From the NCBI GenBank assembly GCA_030529405.1, contig JAUMWZ010000062.1, positions 1-8,674 on the forward strand: a DNA stretch of 8,674 nucleotides, given 5' to 3'. Below the pieces are notes generated by a model. That model was given only the letters and a program-made list of their open reading frames with translations. It searched no databases and was not told the DNA's origin. Positions 5,553 through 8,674 of this stretch are shown here, in pieces (the stretch's first letter is position 1; each line of letters begins with the position of its first letter). Made by a program: the position numbers and the translations under genes. Source of the stretch: Bacteroides sp. (GTDB lineage: Bacteria > Bacteroidota > Bacteroidia > Bacteroidales > Bacteroidaceae).

Positions 5553-5636
5553 ATGATGCAATCTTATTTATTTGATATTATTCTCTCGACTATATTCTTA
5601 TTTATTGTATCTATAAATAAAACAATACCCCGATAA
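5553..5636 (+). CDS. Possible 27-residue single-span membrane peptide
   Basis: The frame starts with two ATG codons in a row (5553 and 5556) behind AGGAG (5546-5550), which is well placed for the second ATG. This stands out because most starts in the window lack a Shine-Dalgarno sequence. The product has a hydrophobic span of about 17 residues (YLFDIILSTIFLFIVSI) and a basic end (NKTIPR), so a single membrane helix is predicted. A -7 promoter box lies at 5510 and the stop overlaps the rplT terminator hairpin, which could also end this transcript. I do not recognise it. Small hydrophobic toxins and regulatory peptides look like this, but so do chance frames in AT-rich DNA. No function is claimed. 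Confidence 0.25.
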   Translation: MMQSYLFDIILSTIFLFIVSINKTIPR

Positions 5637-5659
5637 GATTAAAATCCTATCGGGGTATT
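5619..5659 (-). terminator. Intrinsic terminator of the thrS-infC-rpmI-rplT operon
   Basis: AATACCCCGATA (5624-5635) and TATCGGGGTATT (5648-5659) are perfect complements. The stem can extend inwards by four more pairs past one mismatch. On the minus strand a T-rich run (TGTTTTATTTAT) follows the stem, 29 bases after the rplT stop. It may also work for plus-strand transcripts, where TGTTCTTTTATTCT follows. Confidence 0.9.
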
Positions 5660-5688
5660 ATGTTCTTTTATTCTATCTCAATAATAGA

Positions 5689-6033
5689 TTATCTTACCTT
5701 ATCTACTATTGCTTTGAACGCTTGTGGGTGGTTCATAGCTAGGTCAGCTAAAACCTTTCTGTTTATTTCAATACCTGCTTTGTGAAGAGAACCCATTAGT
5801 TTTGAGTATGACAATCCTTCTAGACGAGCTGCAGCATTGATACGTTGTATCCACAATGCTCTGAAATTTCTTTTCTTGTTCTTACGGTCACGGTATGCGT
5901 AAGTTAATCCTTTTTCCCAAGTATTCTTTGCTACCGTCCATACATTCTTTCTTGCTCCAAAATAACCTCTTGTTAGTTTTAGAATCTTTTTTCTTCTTGC
6001 TTTCGAAGCAACATGATTTACTGATCTTGGCAT
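5689..6033 (-). CDS. rplT: 50S ribosomal protein L20
   Basis: Binds 23S rRNA early in large-subunit assembly. In other bacteria it also represses its own operon. The 114 residues are full length: basic N-terminus MPRSVNHVASKARRKKILKLTRGYFGARKNVW, then YRDRKNKKRNFRALWIQRINAAARLEGLSYSKLM, and the C-terminal globular part GSLHKAGIEINRKVLADLAMNHPQAFKAIVDKVR. The ATG gives the universal MPR start and is preceded by an A-rich stretch rather than a Shine-Dalgarno sequence. It is the last gene of the operon, 102 bases after rpmI. Confidence 0.98.
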   Translation of the reverse strand: MPRSVNHVASKARRKKILKLTRGYFGARKNVWTVAKNTWEKGLTYAYRDRKNKKRNFRALWIQRINAAARLEGLSYSKLMGSLHKAGIEINRKVLADLAMNHPQAFKAIVDKVR

Positions 6034-6060
6034 AGTTTTGTTAGTTTTTGAATGTTAGCG

Positions 6061-6076
6061 TCTTTCTCTCGAAAGA
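6061..6076 (-). promoter_or_regulatory. Small hairpin in the rpmI-rplT spacer
   Basis: TCTTTC and GAAAGA are perfect inverted arms around a four-base loop, 28 bases before the rplT start. L20 represses translation of its own operon through RNA structures in other bacteria, so a control role is conceivable. Nothing here proves it. Confidence 0.25.
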
Positions 6077-6135
6077 ACTTTAGGCTAAAATCATTCTGTT
6101 AATAATAAGTTTTGTACGCTTTAGTCTTTTAGATA

Positions 6136-6333
6136 CTATTTCATAGCTAAAAGCTCTTTCACTTGGTTTACGTTAGTTACATCTACAGTAGTAGTTGAAA
6201 CCAAGTTTCTTTTTCTCTTCTTAGACTTTTTAGTCAAAATGTGACTGTGGAAAGCGTGCTTTCTTTTGATTTTACCTGTTCCGGTAAGGGCAAACCTCTT
6301 TTTTGAACCGGAGTTAGTCTTCATCTTTGGCAT
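6136..6333 (-). CDS. rpmI: 50S ribosomal protein L35
   Basis: Small basic protein of the large ribosomal subunit. The 65 residues are full length. The start MPKMKTNSGSKKRFALTGTGKIKRKHAFHSHILTKKSKKRKRNL is the family signature, and the C-terminus VDVTNVNQVKELLAMK is typical. The ATG is preceded by an AT-rich stretch without a Shine-Dalgarno sequence. It lies between infC (69 bases upstream) and rplT, the usual bacterial order. Confidence 0.98.
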   Translation of the reverse strand: MPKMKTNSGSKKRFALTGTGKIKRKHAFHSHILTKKSKKRKRNLVSTTTVDVTNVNQVKELLAMK

Positions 6334-6402
6334 TTTACTTATATATTTAGTTGTTAATTATTGATGGAAGCGTACTATACCTGCACACAACTCATCTTTA
6401 TT

Positions 6403-6978
6403 TTATTCTTTGTCTTTTTCCTCAGTAGGCTTACTTGTGTTCTTTTTAGGTGCCTCTTTCTTCTTAGGAGATAATTGAATGATCATTCTCTTACCTTCAA
6501 GAACTGGTAGTTGGTCTACTTTTGCATACTCTTCCAAGTCGTTTGCAAACCTAAGTAGTAGTACTTCCCCTTGTTCTTTGAATAATATTGAGCGGCCTTT
6601 AAAGAATACATAGGCTTTTACTTTATCGCCATCTTCAAGGAAACCCTTAGCGTGTTTAAGTTTGAAGTTATAGTCATGGTCGTCTGTTTGTGGTCCAAAT
6701 CTGATTTCTTTGACATTAACTTTCACTTGTTTTGCCTTTTGTTCCTTTTGTCTTTTCTTTAGTTGATAAATAAACTTAGAATAGTCTATAATCTTACAAA
6801 CAGGTGGTTGCGCGTTAGGTGATATTTCTACAAGGTCCATCTCTGCTTCTTCTGCCATCTTTAGTGCTTGGAATATAGGGTAAACCTTAGGTTCTATCTC
6901 ATCACCTACTATGCGTACTTCTTTAGCACGAATTTGTTCGTTAATTCTGTACTGATCTTTTAAAGTGTCATTCTTCAT
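6403..6978 (-). CDS. infC: Translation initiation factor IF-3
   Basis: Binds the 30S subunit, keeps it apart from 50S, and checks the start codon and initiator tRNA. The 191 residues show the N-terminal domain (about 10-75, YRINEQIRAKEVRIVGDEIEP and DLVEISPNAQPPVCKIIDYSKF) and a lysine-rich linker helix (YQLKKRQKEQKAK). The C-terminal domain follows (about 88-170, VKEIRFGPQTDDHDYNFKLKHAKGFLEDGDKVKAYVFFKGR and GKRMIIQLSPKK). A charged tail of about 20 residues (KKEAPKKNTSKPTEEKDKE) goes beyond the core. The start is a normal ATG; several other bacteria use a rare start codon here for self-regulation. AGGAG lies 12 bases upstream, rather far for a typical ribosome binding site. It follows thrS by 67 bases. 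Confidence 0.97.
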   Translation of the reverse strand: MKNDTLKDQYRINEQIRAKEVRIVGDEIEPKVYPIFQALKMAEEAEMDLVEISPNAQPPVCKIIDYSKFIYQLKKRQKEQKAKQVKVNVKEIRFGPQTDDHDYNFKLKHAKGFLEDGDKVKAYVFFKGRSILFKEQGEVLLLRFANDLEEYAKVDQLPVLEGKRMIIQLSPKKKEAPKKNTSKPTEEKDKE

Positions 6979-7040
6979 TAAAATAACTGTCTCCTGTTTA
7001 TTGTTTTGTTTGACTTATCTAATTGTTTATTAAACGGCTA

Positions 7041-7048
7041 CAAAGTTA
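7041..7048 (-). promoter_or_regulatory. Possible internal promoter box before infC
   Basis: The minus strand reads TAACTTTG across the thrS stop codon, fitting TAnnTTTG, about 63 bases before the infC start. No -33 TTTG is present at the right distance. It could give extra infC-rpmI-rplT transcript. Confidence 0.3.
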
Positions 7049-8674
7049 CCATTTATTTATCATACTGTTTATTTCTTCAGTAAGTTTTTTTGCAAAATCT
7101 TCATAATTCATACTTCCTTGGTCTCCTGAGCCTTGTTTTCTCACAGAAACTTCTCTGTTTTCGGCTTCTTTTTCGCCAACCACAAGCAGATAAGGTATTC
7201 TTTTTAACTCGTTATCTCTGATTTTGCGTCCAATTTTTTCATTTCTATCGTCCACAACTGCTCTGATATCGTTTGTTTTCAAATACATTCTCACTTGCTC
7301 TGCGTATTCATTGAATTTCTCGCTAATAGGAAGTATAACTACTTGCTCTGGAGTTAGCCATAGAGGGAACTTGCCTGCTGTATGTTCTATCAATACTGCG
7401 ACAAATCTCTCCATAGAGCCAAAAGGTGCACGGTGTATCATCACTGGTCTGTGCTTTTGGTTGTCTGCTCCTGTATATTCAAGATCAAATCTTTCAGGAA
7501 GGTTATAGTCCACTTGGATAGTACCCAACTGCCATCTTCTTCCTATTGCATCTTTCACCATAAAGTCAAGTTTTGGACCGTAAAAGGCTGCTTCTCCGTA
7601 TTCAATCTTAGCTGTTAGTCCCTTTTCTTTACATGCATCGATGATTGCTTGTTCTGCTTTATCCCAGTTTTCGTTACTACCTATGTATTTCTCTCTGTTT
7701 ACCTTATCTCTCAAAGATATTTGGGCTTCAACGTTAGAGAACTCCATTGAGTTGAACACAATAGATATAATGTCCATAACCTTTAAGAACTCGTCTTTCA
7801 CTTGGTCTGGAGTACAGAAGATGTGTGCATCGTCTTGAGTGAAACTTCGTACTCGTGTAAGTCCGTGAAGCTCGCCACTTTGCTCGTAACGGCAAACTGT
7901 TCCAAATTCTGCAAGTCTAAGAGGTAGCTCCTTGTATGAACGCGGAAAGTTTTTGAAAATCTCACAGTGGTGAGGACAGTTCATTGGTTTTAGGAAGTAC
8001 TCTTCTCCTTCTTCCGGCGTTTGTATAGGTTGGAATGAGTCTTTACCATACTTAGCATAGTGACCAGAAGTGATATATAGCAACTTGTTACCTATCGGTG
8101 GAGTCATCACTTCTTGATAGTCATATCTTGCTTGTATACGTCTTAAAAACTCTTGCAGTCTTAATCTCAAAGCGGTACCCTTTGGCAACCACATTGGTAA
8201 TCCTTTACCTACTGTTTCAGAGAACATAAACAGTTGCATTTCTTTACCTATCTTTCTGTGATCTCTCTTCTTAGCCTCCTCAAGCACAACAAGATACTCG
8301 TCTAGCAACTTCTTTTTTGGGAAAGTTATACCATATATTCTGGTCATCATCTTTCTGTCTTCTTGTCCTCTCCAATATGCTCCTGCCACAGACATCAGCT
8401 TAACCGCCTTGATAGGTGCAGTTGTCATAAGGTGTGGCCCTCTACACAAGTCCGTGAAACCACCTTGAGTGTATAGTGTGATAGTACCATCTTCAAGTTC
8501 CGATATAAGTTCGCACTTATATTCGTCTTTCTTGTCTTCAAACATTTTCAAAGCGTCTGCCTTGCTTATATCTCTTCTTACGACACTTTCTTTCTTGCTG
8601 ATTATCTCTGTCATCTTCTTTTCTATTGCAGGCAAATCGCTTTCTTTGATGACTGCATCTCCTGGGTCTACATC
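7046..8674 (-). CDS. thrS: Threonine--tRNA ligase (5' end cut by window edge)
   Basis: Charges tRNA-Thr with threonine and edits mischarged serine. The frame stays open to the right edge, giving 542 codons. A TTG at 8633-8635 is internal and not the start. The family is about 640-650 residues, so roughly 100 N-terminal residues (TGS domain and first part of the editing domain) are missing. Present in order are the editing-domain segment LCRGPH with its Cys and His, AGAYWRG, and the catalytic core with the zinc-ligand region MNCPHH. Motif 2 follows (CRYEQSGELHGLTRVRSFTQDDAHIFC), then motif 3 (HRAPFGSMERF). Last is the anticodon-binding domain from about WLTPEQVVILPI to the end (RNEKIGRKIRDNELKRIPYLLVVGEKE). 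It is the first visible gene of the thrS-infC-rpmI-rplT operon, an order conserved in many bacteria. Confidence 0.97.
   Translation of the reverse strand, partial: DVDPGDAVIKESDLPAIEKKMTEIISKKESVVRRDISKADALKMFEDKKDEYKCELISELEDGTITLYTQGGFTDLCRGPHLMTTAPIKAVKLMSVAGAYWRGQEDRKMMTRIYGITFPKKKLLDEYLVVLEEAKKRDHRKIGKEMQLFMFSETVGKGLPMWLPKGTALRLRLQEFLRRIQARYDYQEVMTPPIGNKLLYITSGHYAKYGKDSFQPIQTPEEGEEYFLKPMNCPHHCEIFKNFPRSYKELPLRLAEFGTVCRYEQSGELHGLTRVRSFTQDDAHIFCTPDQVKDEFLKVMDIISIVFNSMEFSNVEAQISLRDKVNREKYIGSNENWDKAEQAIIDACKEKGLTAKIEYGEAAFYGPKLDFMVKDAIGRRWQLGTIQVDYNLPERFDLEYTGADNQKHRPVMIHRAPFGSMERFVAVLIEHTAGKFPLWLTPEQVVILPISEKFNEYAEQVRMYLKTNDIRAVVDDRNEKIGRKIRDNELKRIPYLLVVGEKEAENREVSVRKQGSGDQGSMNYEDFAKKLTEEINSMINKW

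Noticed and set aside
7224..7838. Plus-strand frames opposite thrS (7224-7508, 7382-7618, 7641-7838)
   Set aside because: They are antisense shadows of thrS.

Overview
The window looks like a chromosomal segment of an AT-rich member of the Bacteroidales. Four things point there: a Bacteroides-type serine palmitoyltransferase, a lipoprotein with a Bacteroidota-like acidic stretch after its lipidated cysteine, start regions that mostly lack Shine-Dalgarno sequences but are A/T-rich, and several copies of the Bacteroidota promoter box TAnnTTTG. I cannot name the genus. Cas12a-type repeats as seen here are known from Prevotella and Porphyromonas relatives, among others.

Layout. Positions 1-878 (minus) hold the N-terminal two thirds of a CCA tRNA nucleotidyltransferase, which runs off the left edge. 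It is divergent from a lipoprotein gene (974-1858, plus) that ends in a good intrinsic terminator. Positions 1956-2655 hold no convincing gene, but contain a four-unit array with an exact 22-base period (1981-2068) and an isolated terminator-like hairpin (2238-2291). Serine palmitoyltransferase (spt, 2788-3975, plus) follows with its own promoter box and terminator. Positions 4058-5688 form a 1.6-kb stretch without a convincing long gene but rich in RNA-level signals. In order these are a well-spaced promoter, a complete cobalamin riboswitch, a structured tail and an intrinsic terminator with no normal-sized gene between them. A T-rich leader ending in a second promoter comes next, followed by a small, partly decayed CRISPR array of the Cas12a (type V-A) repeat family without cas genes. 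Last is a possible 27-residue membrane peptide ORF. From 5689 to the right edge lies the conserved translation operon thrS-infC-rpmI-rplT on the minus strand, with its terminator at 5619-5659; thrS is cut at its 5' end by the window edge.

How it fits together. The flanks are housekeeping: tRNA 3'-end maturation, threonyl-tRNA charging, initiation factor 3, ribosomal proteins L35 and L20, and the first step of sphingolipid synthesis. The unusual content is the centre. All protein genes to the right of the riboswitch are on the opposite strand, so the riboswitch transcript has no normal-sized protein gene to control. It may make a B12-responsive small RNA, encode a very short peptide, or be a relic. 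The CRISPR array keeps two near-consensus and two recognisable 36-base repeats in a series of about 65-base period, and has a promoter placed to start transcription at the first repeat. This suggests an orphan array that may still be expressed and could use a Cas12a encoded elsewhere.
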